Assembly: GCA_035519535.1 (NCBI GenBank)
Contig: DATIWF010000109.1
Span: forward strand, 19,613-83,612
Length of the DNA: 64,000 nt
Origin: DATEGZ01 sp035519535
GTDB lineage: Bacteria; Acidobacteriota; Vicinamibacteria; Vicinamibacterales; SCN-69-37
Reading direction: 5' to 3'
Shown here piece after piece: positions 43,060 to 50,814 of this stretch. A program made the translations under genes and the position numbers. Within the stretch, counting starts at the first letter, position 1. Each line of letters starts with the position of its first letter. The notes beneath the pieces were generated by a model. The model saw nothing but the letters and a program-made list of their open reading frames with translations, ran no database searches and was not told the origin of the DNA.

Positions 43060-44280
43060 ATGATGGCACCAAGAATGACTGTACTCACCGTTGCGGCGTC
43101 CTGTCTGGCGTTGGCCGTCGTGCACAGCCAGGGCCCGCAATTCAACGTCCACCAGTCGAATGCGACCGAGGCGCCGGCGGGATTCGACAACGTGTTCAAC
43201 GGCTTCGGCACGCAGGGCGATTTCGACGCCGGGCGCGAGGCGTTCGAGGAGCGCGACGGCATCGGCGACGGACTCGGCCCCGTCTACAACGCCCAGTCCT
43301 GCGCGGAATGTCATCAGAGCCCGGTGACGGGCGCGATCAGCCAGATCACCGAGCTGCGCGCCGGCCACCTCGACGGGCGCGGCAACTTCATCGATCATCC
43401 TGGCGGCTCCCTCATCCACAGCCGCGCCACCGACGCGGCGATAGTCGAGCAGCTCCTGCCGGGCAATCCGATCCGGTCCTTCCGGACGTCCCTCAACACG
43501 CTGGGCGACGGCTTCGTCGAGGCGATCGACGACGCGACGCTTCGCGCGATCTCCAACAATCAGCCGTTCGGCATGCAGGGGCAGGTGATCACGGTGCCGC
43601 TGCTCGAGGCCGGCGGCCAGCGCCGGGTCGGGCGCTTCGGCTGGAAGAACCAGCACGCGAGCCTGTTGTCATTCTCGGCGGACGCCTACCTGAATGAAGT
43701 CGGCATCACGAGCCCGCTGCTGGCCACGGAGAATACGTCCAACGGCCGTCCGGTCGTCGCCTTCGATCCGGCACCGGATCCGGAGGACAACGGCGAGGAC
43801 ATCGCGGCGTTTGCGCAGTTCATGCGCGCGACGAAGGCGCCCCCGCGCGACGCCGCGCTCTCCGCGACGCCCGAGGCCCAGGCGGGCGAGGCCCTGTTCG
43901 CCGTGCTTGGCTGCGCGACGTGTCACGTGACGACCATCACGACGGCCCCGGCCGGCACGATCATCAACGGCGGGACGTTCACGGTGCCGGCGGCGCTCGG
44001 CAACAAGATCATCCATCCCTACAGCGACTTCCTTCTCCACGACGTGGGGACGGGTGACGGCATCGTGCAGAACGGCGGACAGTCCACGCGCAACAAGCTG
44101 CGCACGCCGCCGCTGTGGGGCCTGCGCACGCACAACCGCTTCATGCACGACGGGGAATCGCTGACCGTCAACGCCGCGATCCTCCGCCACGACAACGAAG
44201 CCGCCAACGTCATTCGGCGGTACCGGAACCTGGGCGGCCAGCAGGTCATCAATCTGCTGACGTTCCTCATGTCGCTCTAG
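43060..44280 (+). CDS. Di-haem c-type cytochrome, DHOR/peroxidase-like
   Basis: A 406-aa periplasmic cytochrome with signal peptide (VLTVAASCLALAVVHSQ). Two CXXCH haem motifs are present: CAECH (residues 81-85) and CATCH (285-289). Flanking sequences (FEERDGIGDGLGPVYNAQSCAECH, RTPPLWGLRTHNRFMHDGES) match the di-haem oxidoreductase (DHOR/DUF1111) family related to MauG and cytochrome c peroxidases. Redox role is inferred; peroxidase activity is not established for this family. ATG 43060 is preferred because GGAGG is 6 nt upstream. A structured leader precedes it and a repeat array follows it. Confidence 0.88.
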   Translation: MMAPRMTVLTVAASCLALAVVHSQGPQFNVHQSNATEAPAGFDNVFNGFGTQGDFDAGREAFEERDGIGDGLGPVYNAQSCAECHQSPVTGAISQITELRAGHLDGRGNFIDHPGGSLIHSRATDAAIVEQLLPGNPIRSFRTSLNTLGDGFVEAIDDATLRAISNNQPFGMQGQVITVPLLEAGGQRRVGRFGWKNQHASLLSFSADAYLNEVGITSPLLATENTSNGRPVVAFDPAPDPEDNGEDIAAFAQFMRATKAPPRDAALSATPEAQAGEALFAVLGCATCHVTTITTAPAGTIINGGTFTVPAALGNKIIHPYSDFLLHDVGTGDGIVQNGGQSTRNKLRTPPLWGLRTHNRFMHDGESLTVNAAILRHDNEAANVIRRYRNLGGQQVINLLTFLMSL

Positions 44281-44381
44281 CCAGGCAGACACTGGGCATC
44301 AGGCACTAGCATTAGGCATCAGGCACGAGCTAGTGCCTAGTGCCTAGTGCCTAGTGCCTAGTGCCTGGCGCCTGACTGCTC
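44281..44381. repeat. Opposed heptamer repeats filling a convergent gap
   Basis: Five perfect tandem copies of TAGTGCC (44331-44365) plus a diverged sixth face AGGCACTAG and AGGCAT/AGGCAC units (44301-44326) that are its reverse complement. The array spans the gap between convergent stops (44280 and 44382), so both transcripts would contain a foldable tail. There is no T-tract. Confidence 0.85.
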
Positions 44382-44771
44382 CTACGGTACGTACGCGATC
44401 GCGTCAATCTCGACCCTGAGGCCCGCGCCCGGGAGCGCCGCAGCCTGGATCGTCGTCCGCGCGGGACGATGGTCGCCGAAGACGCGCGAGTAGACCGCGT
44501 TCATCTTCGGGAACTCGCGAATGTCGATCAGAAACACACCGCAGCGCAGCACGTGCTGGAGATCCGATCCCGCAGCCCGCAGGATCGCCTGGACGTTTCT
44601 CAGACACTGCTCGGTCTGGGTCTCGACGTCCGGGCCGGCGAGGGAGCCGGTCGCCGGATCGGTCGCGCCCTGACCGGAGACGAAAATCAATCGCTCGAAG
44701 CCCATGCCGGGCGAGTACGGCCCGGCCGGCTTGGGCAGGTTGGCGGCGTGAATCGGACGATGCGCACTCAT
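44382..44771 (-). CDS. ridA: RidA family enamine/imine deaminase
   Basis: A 129-aa RidA (YjgF/YER057c/UK114) protein. It hydrolyses reactive enamine/imine intermediates such as 2-aminoacrylate released by PLP enzymes. The catalytic Arg is present in PARTTI (Arg105), and the family ends GAGLRVEIDAIA are intact. It lies downstream of ilvE on the same strand; RidA protects IlvE from 2-aminoacrylate damage in other bacteria, so the pairing makes functional sense. TAGAAT ends 8 nt before ATG 44771, with no ribosome site. Confidence 0.93.
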   Translation of the reverse strand: MSAHRPIHAANLPKPAGPYSPGMGFERLIFVSGQGATDPATGSLAGPDVETQTEQCLRNVQAILRAAGSDLQHVLRCGVFLIDIREFPKMNAVYSRVFGDHRPARTTIQAAALPGAGLRVEIDAIAYVP

Positions 44772-44779
44772 GCGCAGGG

Positions 44780-44785
44780 ATTCTA
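44780..44785 (-). promoter_or_regulatory. -10-like TAGAAT before ridA
   Basis: TAGAAT on the minus strand lies 8 nt upstream of ATG 44771 with no Shine-Dalgarno between them, predicting a leader of at most about two bases. Confidence 0.4.
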
Positions 44786-44837
44786 GTCCGAAGTCCTCGG
44801 GCCTCAGTCCTTGGGCCCTGGGTCCGGGGCCTGGGGC
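44786..44837. repeat. Short GGNCC-rich repeats between ilvE and ridA
   Basis: AGTCCTCGGGCCT, CAGTCCTTGGGCCC, TGGGTCC and GGGGCC units with a spacing of about 7 bp follow the ilvE stop. This is a GC-rich relative of the other intergenic repeats, without a clear opposed half. Confidence 0.5.
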
Positions 44838-45749
44838 CTACGCCCGCACCTCCGCGACGGGGGATCCCGCGCGCGCGATGGGCGTGCCCGACGACCGCAC
44901 GGCGCGCTCGAAGGCGGCGATGATCCGCCGCGTCGTGGGGCCGGGCTCGCCAGCGCCGATCTGGCGGCCGTCCACGCTCGCGATCGGCACGATCTCGGCC
45001 GAGGTCCCGCAGAGGAAGGCCTCGCGTGCGGTCCACACGTCGAGGAGCGTGAAACGTTGCTCACCGGACGGGATGCCGAGGTCGGCCGCGAGCTCGAGCA
45101 CGGTTTCCCGCGTGATGCCGCGCAGATTGGTGGCCGCCGGCGGTGTGACGAGCGCGTGATCGTTCAGGAGGAAGACGTTGTCCACGGTCGCTTCGGCGAC
45201 GAAGCCCTCGCTGTCGAGCATGAGCGCTTCGTCGGCGCCGCGGTCGTTGGCTTCGATCCGCGCGAGCACGTTGTTCAGATAGTTCAGCGACTTGATCGAC
45301 GGGCTGAGCATGTCCGGGCGGAGGCGGCGAAGCGCCGACGTGACGACCGTGATGCCGCGTCCGGCCTCGCGCCGGTAGAGCGTTGCGGCCGGCCGCGCGA
45401 TGACGATGACGTCCGGGCGGGGGCACGACCGCGGGTCGATCCCGAGCGTGCCGGCGCCGCGCGTGACGACGAGCCGGACGTAGCCGTCCTCGATGTCATT
45501 CTGCCGACAGGTCTCGAGCACGAGCTCGGACATGGCGTGGCGCGACAAAGGGATGTCCAGGCGAATCGCCTTCGCCGACTCGTACAGGCGGTCGATGTGG
45601 CGTCCGAGCTTGAACACGCGCCCGCCGTAGGCGCGGATGCCCTCGAACACGCCGTCGCCGTAGAGCAGGCCGTGGTCGAAGACGCTCACTGCCGCGCGCG
45701 CCGCCGGCACGAACTCGCCGCCTGCGTACACGATGCCGTCGAGATCCAT
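44838..45749 (-). CDS. ilvE: Branched-chain amino acid aminotransferase (class IV PLP)
   Basis: A 303-aa fold-type IV PLP aminotransferase interconverting branched-chain amino acids and their 2-oxoacids. SVFDHGLLYGDGVFEGIRAY is the family N-terminal signature, the PLP Lys lies in SPSIKSLNYLNNVLARIEA, and EGFVAEATVDNVFLL and FLCGTSAEIVPI are also diagnostic. ATG 45749 has AGGAG 5 nt upstream and gives the normal family length; an in-frame Met at 45803 lacks a site. It is divergent from a MocR-type regulator gene that probably controls it. Confidence 0.93.
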   Translation of the reverse strand: MDLDGIVYAGGEFVPAARAAVSVFDHGLLYGDGVFEGIRAYGGRVFKLGRHIDRLYESAKAIRLDIPLSRHAMSELVLETCRQNDIEDGYVRLVVTRGAGTLGIDPRSCPRPDVIVIARPAATLYRREAGRGITVVTSALRRLRPDMLSPSIKSLNYLNNVLARIEANDRGADEALMLDSEGFVAEATVDNVFLLNDHALVTPPAATNLRGITRETVLELAADLGIPSGEQRFTLLDVWTAREAFLCGTSAEIVPIASVDGRQIGAGEPGPTTRRIIAAFERAVRSSGTPIARAGSPVAEVRA

Positions 45750-45797
45750 ACGCACTCCTGTCTTCGCATCATCGAGCCCGTCCGGGCGCCGCACAAC

Positions 45798-45816
45798 GTC
45801 CAATGCGCCAATGGAC
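45798..45816. promoter_or_regulatory. Candidate MocR operator (repeated CCAATG with TGGAC)
   Basis: GTCCAATGCGCCAATGGAC contains two direct CCAATG repeats 8 bp apart and an inverted GTCCA/TGGAC pair. It lies in the ilvE-regulator gap; MocR/GabR-type regulators often use direct repeats in such positions. Confidence 0.4.
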
Positions 45817-45831
45817 TGTATCGAAGGTGGC

Positions 45832-45837
45832 TAGAAT
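45832..45837 (+). promoter_or_regulatory. -10-like TAGAAT, 6 nt before the GTG of the MocR gene
   Basis: TAGAAT is separated from GTG 45844 by six bases, so the predicted transcription start is the start codon itself. No Shine-Dalgarno is present. Confidence 0.5.
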
Positions 45838-45843
45838 GGATGC

Positions 45844-47355
45844 GTGCCGCGCGACGTTCCCTCGGTGAGCCATCTGTTCCGGCGGCTGCGCGTCGATCCG
45901 GCGCGGATTCCGCGCACGCGGCCGCTATACCGGCACCTGGTGGATCTCGTCGAGCGCGGCCTGGCGCAGGCGGCGCTGCCGTCCGGGTTTCAGTTGCCGC
46001 CCGAGCGCGATCTGGCGCGAGCGCTCCGCATCAGCCGCACGACCGTCGTGAGCGCGTATCGCGAGCTCGAAGCGCGCGGCCTCGTGCGCGGCTATGTCGG
46101 CCGCGGCACCTTCGTGTGCGCGCGCCCCGATCCCGGCAGCGCGCCGTTTGCGTGGCGCGGCAAGATCTCCGCCGCCGCCCTGCAGTCCAATCAGACGACG
46201 GTGCGCGACCTCGTGAACGACGCGGCCAATCCGGGGCTGATTTCGTTTGCGGCCGGTCAGCCGGCGCTCGACGCCTTTCCCACCGAAGCCTTCCAGGCCG
46301 CGGTCCAGACGATCCTGGCCCGCGACGGCACCGCGGCCTGGCGGCTCGGGGCGACGGAGGGTGAGCCGCGCTTCCGAGTCGCGATCAGCGACCGGTTCGG
46401 CAGCCGGCGCGAGAACGTGCTGGTCGTGGCCGGCGCGCAGCAGGGCCTCGATCTGCTCGCGCGGTGCCTGATCGATCCAGGCGACGCGGTCATCGTCGAT
46501 CGCCCCGGCTACCTCGGCGCGATTGACAGCTTCCGGTGCGCCGGCGCCCGGCTCGTGGGCTGGGACGTTCGTCGAGCGGACGTCGACGAGCTCGAGGAGC
46601 TGCTGCTGCGTTACCGGCCGAAGCTGGTCTACCTCAACCCGACCCATCAGAATCCGACCGGCATCACGCTGCCGCTGCGCGTGCGGCGGGACGTCCTGGA
46701 GCTCGCGGAGCGGTACCGCGTGCCGGTCGTCGAGGACGACACCTATCGGGAGCTCACGCTCGCCGCGCCGCCGCCCCCGTCGCTCTATTCGCTCGACGAG
46801 CGGCACAACATCGTCATTCACTTGAACAGCTTTTCGAAGATGCTCGCGCCTGGACTGCGGCTCGGCTGGATCACCGCCGTGCCGTCGATCGTCGAGCAGC
46901 TGGCGATCATCAAGCAGCGCGTCGATCCGCACACGCAGAATCTCGCGCAGCTCGCCGTGGCGGAGCTCATCACGACCGGCGTGTTCGACCGGCATCTCAC
47001 CAGATTGCGGACCGAGCACCGACGCCGGCGTGACGCGATGGTCAAGGCGCTGCGCGAGCGCGTGCCGCCGGGGCAGCTCCGGTTCGCCGTGCCGGAGGGC
47101 GGGCTGTACCTGTGGTGCCAGCTGCCGGCGCACGTGCGCGCCGATGCCGTCCGGGAGGCCGCGCTGCGCCAGTCCGTCGCGTTCATCACGGGCGAGCCGT
47201 TCTACGTGGACCGGGGCGGCGCCCACGAGCTGCGGATCTGCTACACCGCGCAGCCTCCCGAGCTCGCGCCGCGGGGCGCTCAGGCGCTCGCGTCCGCGCT
47301 CGCCACCATCGCCAGCGGCTCAGCCCTGGTCACCGGCGGCGTGCGCACGACGTAG
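45844..47355 (+). CDS. MocR/GabR-type regulator (GntR HTH fused to aminotransferase fold)
   Basis: A 503-aa protein with an N-terminal winged helix (about 25-95; LPPERDLARALRISRTTVVSAYRELEARGLV), then a fold-type I aminotransferase domain. PLP-binding residues include NPTHQNPTG and the Lys in SFSKMLAPGLRLGW. MocR proteins use PLP or its adducts as effectors; a divergent ilvE suggests control of amino acid metabolism here. The start is GTG 45844, with no in-frame ATG upstream. Its 3' end overlaps the convergent aspartoacylase-like gene by 76 bp. Confidence 0.93.
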   Translation: MPRDVPSVSHLFRRLRVDPARIPRTRPLYRHLVDLVERGLAQAALPSGFQLPPERDLARALRISRTTVVSAYRELEARGLVRGYVGRGTFVCARPDPGSAPFAWRGKISAAALQSNQTTVRDLVNDAANPGLISFAAGQPALDAFPTEAFQAAVQTILARDGTAAWRLGATEGEPRFRVAISDRFGSRRENVLVVAGAQQGLDLLARCLIDPGDAVIVDRPGYLGAIDSFRCAGARLVGWDVRRADVDELEELLLRYRPKLVYLNPTHQNPTGITLPLRVRRDVLELAERYRVPVVEDDTYRELTLAAPPPPSLYSLDERHNIVIHLNSFSKMLAPGLRLGWITAVPSIVEQLAIIKQRVDPHTQNLAQLAVAELITTGVFDRHLTRLRTEHRRRRDAMVKALRERVPPGQLRFAVPEGGLYLWCQLPAHVRADAVREAALRQSVAFITGEPFYVDRGGAHELRICYTAQPPELAPRGAQALASALATIASGSALVTGGVRTT

Positions 47356-48284
47356 AGGACTTCGCCCGCGATCGGCGCCCGGACCTCTTCAATCGTTTGT
47401 CCGTGAAAATCCGTCACCTGGCCCAGGCGCGCGCCCGCCTGCACGCGCTGCCCGCATTCGACGGCGGCGTAGAAAAGACCCGTTGCGCCGGCGCGCAGCA
47501 CCACGTGACGCGTCAGCCAGATCGGTCGCTCGAGCGGGGCCGGGCCCTCGTCGTGCATGCCGAGATGGCGCAGAACGCCCGCCACGCCGCGTTCGACCAG
47601 CGCGATCGCTTCGGGATCGGTTCCGCCAAGTCCGCCGGTCTCGGTGGTGATCGCCGGCTTGCCGCGCGTGATCGCCGTGTTCGAGAGATACATCGACGCC
47701 GCCGGATCCGTCGGCCGCTCGGTATCGACGACGATGCGATCGAGACCGAAGGCGAGGGCGAGCGCGCGGCTGGCGGCGGCAACCCCGGGATCGCCCGTCG
47801 TGATCCAGTACGCATACGGACGAAGCGACTCGTTGCCGTCGCCGCCGTGAAGATCGATCACATGCGTGGCCCGATCGATCACTTCGCGCGTGATGGTGTG
47901 CGCGATGCGCTCGGACAGCGTCCCGTCCGGCGCGCCGGGAAAGACGCGATTGAGGTTCTGGTGGTCGACCGGCGAGTAGTAAATCGTGCGGCCAAGGAAT
48001 GACGGCACGTTCGCCGTGTGGACCATCACGACCGTGCCGCGAAGACCAGCCGGGGAGATCGCCGTGCGAAGCCGCTGCAGCGCGAGGATCGGCACGTACT
48101 CCATGCCATGAACGCCCGCGATGAGCGCCAGCACCGGACCCGCCGACGTGCCGTGCACCACGGTGAAGGGAATCGGCGCGCCGGGATCGCCGGGACGCGC
48201 GGGGACCTCGAATGCGCCTGACGCCGTGGATCCGGAAGCGACGGCGAGCGCGCCGATGCTGAAGGGGGACGGGCGGACATCCAT
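47280..48284 (-). CDS. Succinylglutamate desuccinylase/aspartoacylase-family protein
   Basis: A 334-aa zinc carboxypeptidase-like deacylase. Zinc ligands are in AGVHGMEYV (HxxE) and DLHGGDGNE (third His). Such enzymes cleave N-acyl or related amides; the substrate is not readable. The C-terminal ~90 residues (VVLRAGATGLFYAAVECGQRVQAGARLGQV) look like a lipoyl/biotinyl-type beta-barrel found in AstE/AspA-like proteins. ATG 48284 is the first start that begins the conserved domain; a longer in-frame ORF to 48539 lies opposite the next gene. The last 25 codons overlap the MocR gene. Confidence 0.85.
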   Translation of the reverse strand: MDVRPSPFSIGALAVASGSTASGAFEVPARPGDPGAPIPFTVVHGTSAGPVLALIAGVHGMEYVPILALQRLRTAISPAGLRGTVVMVHTANVPSFLGRTIYYSPVDHQNLNRVFPGAPDGTLSERIAHTITREVIDRATHVIDLHGGDGNESLRPYAYWITTGDPGVAAASRALALAFGLDRIVVDTERPTDPAASMYLSNTAITRGKPAITTETGGLGGTDPEAIALVERGVAGVLRHLGMHDEGPAPLERPIWLTRHVVLRAGATGLFYAAVECGQRVQAGARLGQVTDFHGQTIEEVRAPIAGEVLYVVRTPPVTRAEPLAMVASADASA

Positions 48285-48363
48285 AGCCGCCGAGCAGACC
48301 ACGAACCGGCGGGCTGCGCAAGCCGCGGCGAATCGACTAGGATGAACGCACTCAGGGAGCGCT

Positions 48364-49008
48364 ATGTTCGTAGGCCACCTTGCGGTCGCGCTGGGCACCA
48401 AGAAGATCGAACCGCGGCTGCCGCTGTGGGTGCTGACGTCCGCCGCGTTCGGCCTGGACCTGCTCTGGCCGCTGTTTCTGCTCGTCGGCCTCGAGACCGT
48501 GCGGATCGAGCCGGGGAACACCGCATTCACGCCGCTCAACTTCGTCAGCTACCCGTGGAGCCACAGCCTGCTCATGAGCGTTGTCTGGGGCGCCATCGCC
48601 GGACATTTCGCGCGGGTGCATTTCAAGAGTTACCGCGTTGGCATCGTGGTGGCCGCCGTCGTGGTCAGCCACTGGGTGCTCGACTACGTCGCGCACCGCC
48701 CGGACCTGCCGCTGTGGCCGGGTGGCCCGAAGGTGGGCCTCGGGTTGTGGGATTCGGTGGGCGGGACCATCGAGGTCGAGGGACTGCTGCTTGCCGCCGG
48801 CGTCGCCATTTACGTGCACACGACGCGCGCGCGCGACGCGGTCGGGAAGTGGGCGTTCGTGGCGTTCGTCGTCACGCTCAGCGCCGCGTGGCTCAGCGGC
48901 CCGTTCACGCCGCCCCCGCCCAGTCTCGCCGCGCTCATCGGCATGGCCCTGCTGATGATCGCGCTCGTGCCCGCCTGGTCGGCCTGGATCGATCGCCATC
49001 GGACATAG
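48364..49008 (+). CDS. YdjM-like membrane protein
   Basis: A 214-aa membrane protein with about six hydrophobic segments. The N-terminus MFVGHLAVALGTK, the intramembrane FGLDLLWPLF, the SHSLLMSVVWG segment and VVVSHWVLDYVAHRP supply conserved His and Asp residues like those of YdjM/LexA-regulated metal-dependent hydrolase-like membrane proteins. Enzymatic activity in this family is unproven. GGGAG precedes ATG 48364. It is divergent from the aspartoacylase-like gene. Confidence 0.78.
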   Translation: MFVGHLAVALGTKKIEPRLPLWVLTSAAFGLDLLWPLFLLVGLETVRIEPGNTAFTPLNFVSYPWSHSLLMSVVWGAIAGHFARVHFKSYRVGIVVAAVVVSHWVLDYVAHRPDLPLWPGGPKVGLGLWDSVGGTIEVEGLLLAAGVAIYVHTTRARDAVGKWAFVAFVVTLSAAWLSGPFTPPPPSLAALIGMALLMIALVPAWSAWIDRHRT

Positions 49009-49050
49009 CGGGCCGCGCCGCCTCCTCCGGCGGAACCTTCCGGCTCGGTA

Positions 49051-49092
49051 TTGCGTCTTACACAGTAGCGTGCTACTGTGCATAGCACACTA
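49051..49092 (+). promoter_or_regulatory. Promoter overlapping two PadR-type palindromes
   Basis: TTGCGT (49051-49056) and TACTGT (49074-49079) are separated by 17 bp. CACAGTAGC and GCTACTGTG (49061-49069, 49072-49080) form a perfect palindrome, and TACTGTGC/GCACACTA (49074-49081, 49085-49092) form a second one overlapping the first. The operon starts with the DUF4097 gene and encodes a PadR repressor, so this is a likely autoregulatory operator. Confidence 0.72.
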
Positions 49093-49112
49093 GAGCCGTC
49101 CTGGAGGATCCG

Positions 49113-49859
49113 ATGAAGTTCCGCTCGCTCGTCGTCGCCGGTCTTGTCGTCTGGACGGCCGCCGTCGTCACCGCCGCCGTCGCCGGCCGAAGATCCGCCC
49201 TGTCCACGCCCGCCGCCGCTCGAACGCTGGCCTCGACTCTGCCTGGAGCGGGCGTCGAGGCCGTCGCGATCGACGCGGGTCGCGGCAGCGTGATCGTCAA
49301 GGCGTCCCCTGACGACCAGATCGAGGCCACGGTGACGGTGTCCCGCGAGGCCCGCGGCGTGGTCATCCTCGGTGCGCCGATGGGCGATCCCGCGCAGGTC
49401 GAGCTCCAGTCGAACGTCGACCGCGGCACGCTTCGGCTGCGGCTGGGGGGCGCCTCGGGCCTCGACGAGCGCTGGGTGGTCAAGGTGCCCGCCCGACTGT
49501 CGGCGGCCGTCGCCCTTGCCCGCGGCCGGATCGAGGTATCGGGACTGGAAGGCGGCGTACGGGCGCACGCCGAGGCAGGCCTCGATTCGGCACCCGGCGC
49601 GATTCTCGTCGACGTGCCGCGGGGGAGGCTCGAGCTTTCGCTGGGCGTCGGGTCGATCGACGCCCGAACGGGCGAGTCCCCGCGCGGCGACATCTCCGTC
49701 CGCTCGAGCGTCGGCCACGCGCAATTGGTCCTCGACGGCCACGAGATTCTGCCGGGGCAGGAGCCCGGGCCCGGCGAGCAGGTCCGGCTGACCGGCGACG
49801 GTCAGGACGGCATCGCGCTGCGCGTCAGCGTCGGCGATGCCCGTCTGAGGATTCGGTAG
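49113..49859 (+). CDS. DUF4097-type secreted beta-repeat protein
   Basis: A 248-aa exported protein (signal SLVVAGLVVWTAAVVTAAVAG) followed by regular short beta strands of the DUF4097 adhesin-like kind (GSVIVKASPDDQIEATVTVS, GRIEVSGLEGGVRAHAE, ISVRSSVGHAQLVL). DUF4097 genes are commonly linked to PadR and DUF1700 genes, as here. GGAGG precedes ATG 49113. It is the first gene of the three-gene operon. Confidence 0.8.
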   Translation: MKFRSLVVAGLVVWTAAVVTAAVAGRRSALSTPAAARTLASTLPGAGVEAVAIDAGRGSVIVKASPDDQIEATVTVSREARGVVILGAPMGDPAQVELQSNVDRGTLRLRLGGASGLDERWVVKVPARLSAAVALARGRIEVSGLEGGVRAHAEAGLDSAPGAILVDVPRGRLELSLGVGSIDARTGESPRGDISVRSSVGHAQLVLDGHEILPGQEPGPGEQVRLTGDGQDGIALRVSVGDARLRIR

Positions 49860-49862
49860 GCG

Positions 49863-50219
49863 ATGTCTGTCACCAGTCCGGCGATCGGCGAGTGGACCTC
49901 GCAGCTCCGTCGCGGCGTGCTCGAGCTGTGCATCCTGCAATTGCTCAAGCGCAGCGCCAGCTACGGCTATGAGATCGTGACGATGCTCGAGTCGCTCGGG
50001 CCGCTGGCAGCGGGGGAGAACACCGTGTACCCGCTGCTGCGCCGGCTCAAGACCGAGGGGCTCCTCGACACGTTCATGCAGGAGTCCCCGGCCGGTCCGC
50101 CGCGGCAGTACTACCGGCTCACGTCGGACGGACGCCGGCGGTTGACGACGCTCGAGAAGGAATGGGACGCGATGGTGAGCGCGGTAGAGCGCGCGCGACG
50201 CACGGGAGCTGGATCATGA
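49863..50219 (+). CDS. PadR family transcriptional regulator
   Basis: A 118-aa PadR-type winged-helix repressor. The DNA-binding domain runs over residues 12-90 (LRRGVLELCILQLLKRSASYGYEIVTMLESLGPLAAGENTV, split around two helices; wing at GPPRQYYRLTSDGRRRL). PadR proteins respond to small molecules or membrane stress. It follows the DUF4097 gene by 3 bp and overlaps the DUF1700 start by ATGA. Confidence 0.93.
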   Translation: MSVTSPAIGEWTSQLRRGVLELCILQLLKRSASYGYEIVTMLESLGPLAAGENTVYPLLRRLKTEGLLDTFMQESPAGPPRQYYRLTSDGRRRLTTLEKEWDAMVSAVERARRTGAGS

Positions 50220-50788
50220 CCGATGCACATCCGCTGATCGAACGCTATCTCACCCGGCTCGACGCCGGCCTCAAGGATCTGCCCGCGGCCGAGCGCTCTG
50301 AGGTCCTCGGCGAAATCCGCAACCACATCGCGGAGGCGGCAGCGAGCGGCAAACCCATCGATGCCGTCCTGTCGTCGCTGGGATCGGCCGATGATCTGGC
50401 GCGCGGCTACGCGATCGAGCTGCTGCTCAATCCGCCGCCGGCCGGCCAGCCAGCCGAGCGCCGGACCGGACGGTTCCTGAAGCTGGCCGGACTGATTGCC
50501 GTCGGCAGCCTGCCGACGTTCATCGTCGTCGTGGTGCTCGGATCGATTGGCGTGTCGTTCACGGCCGCGGGCATCGTGGTGTTTCTCGCGGGCATTCTGG
50601 CCGCGTTTGGCGCGTTGCCGAATTACGTGACGATGGACACCGCGCCATGGGTTGCCGTCCTGATCGGGCCGGCCGTCGCCATCCTCGGCGCGCTCGCGCT
50701 GGTGCTGCTCGTGTGGTACGTGAAGTTCACGGCGCGTCTCGTTCGGCGCGTCGTGCCGCGGCTCGCGCCCGCCGGCGCGAGCCGCTAG
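50216..50788 (+). CDS. DUF1700/HAAS domain membrane protein
   Basis: A 190-aa protein with an N-terminal helical domain of the DUF1700/HAAS kind (LIERYLTRLDAGLKDLPAAERSEVLGEIRNHI) and three membrane segments (LIAVGSLPTFIVVVVLGSIGV, AGIVVFLAGILAAFGAL, WVAVLIGPAVAILGALALVLLV). HAAS proteins are signalling partners of PadR regulators. The start overlaps the PadR stop (ATGA at 50216-50219), which rules out the longer ORF starting at 50162. Confidence 0.88.
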   Translation: MTDAHPLIERYLTRLDAGLKDLPAAERSEVLGEIRNHIAEAAASGKPIDAVLSSLGSADDLARGYAIELLLNPPPAGQPAERRTGRFLKLAGLIAVGSLPTFIVVVVLGSIGVSFTAAGIVVFLAGILAAFGALPNYVTMDTAPWVAVLIGPAVAILGALALVLLVWYVKFTARLVRRVVPRLAPAGASR

Positions 50789-50814
50789 CGTCGCCCCCGT
50801 CTGCCCGCGCGCGG

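Noticed and set aside
42782..43072. 96-aa minus-strand ORF in the leader of the di-haem gene
   Set aside because: It has no domain or ribosome site and overlaps the hairpin region; it looks like chance.
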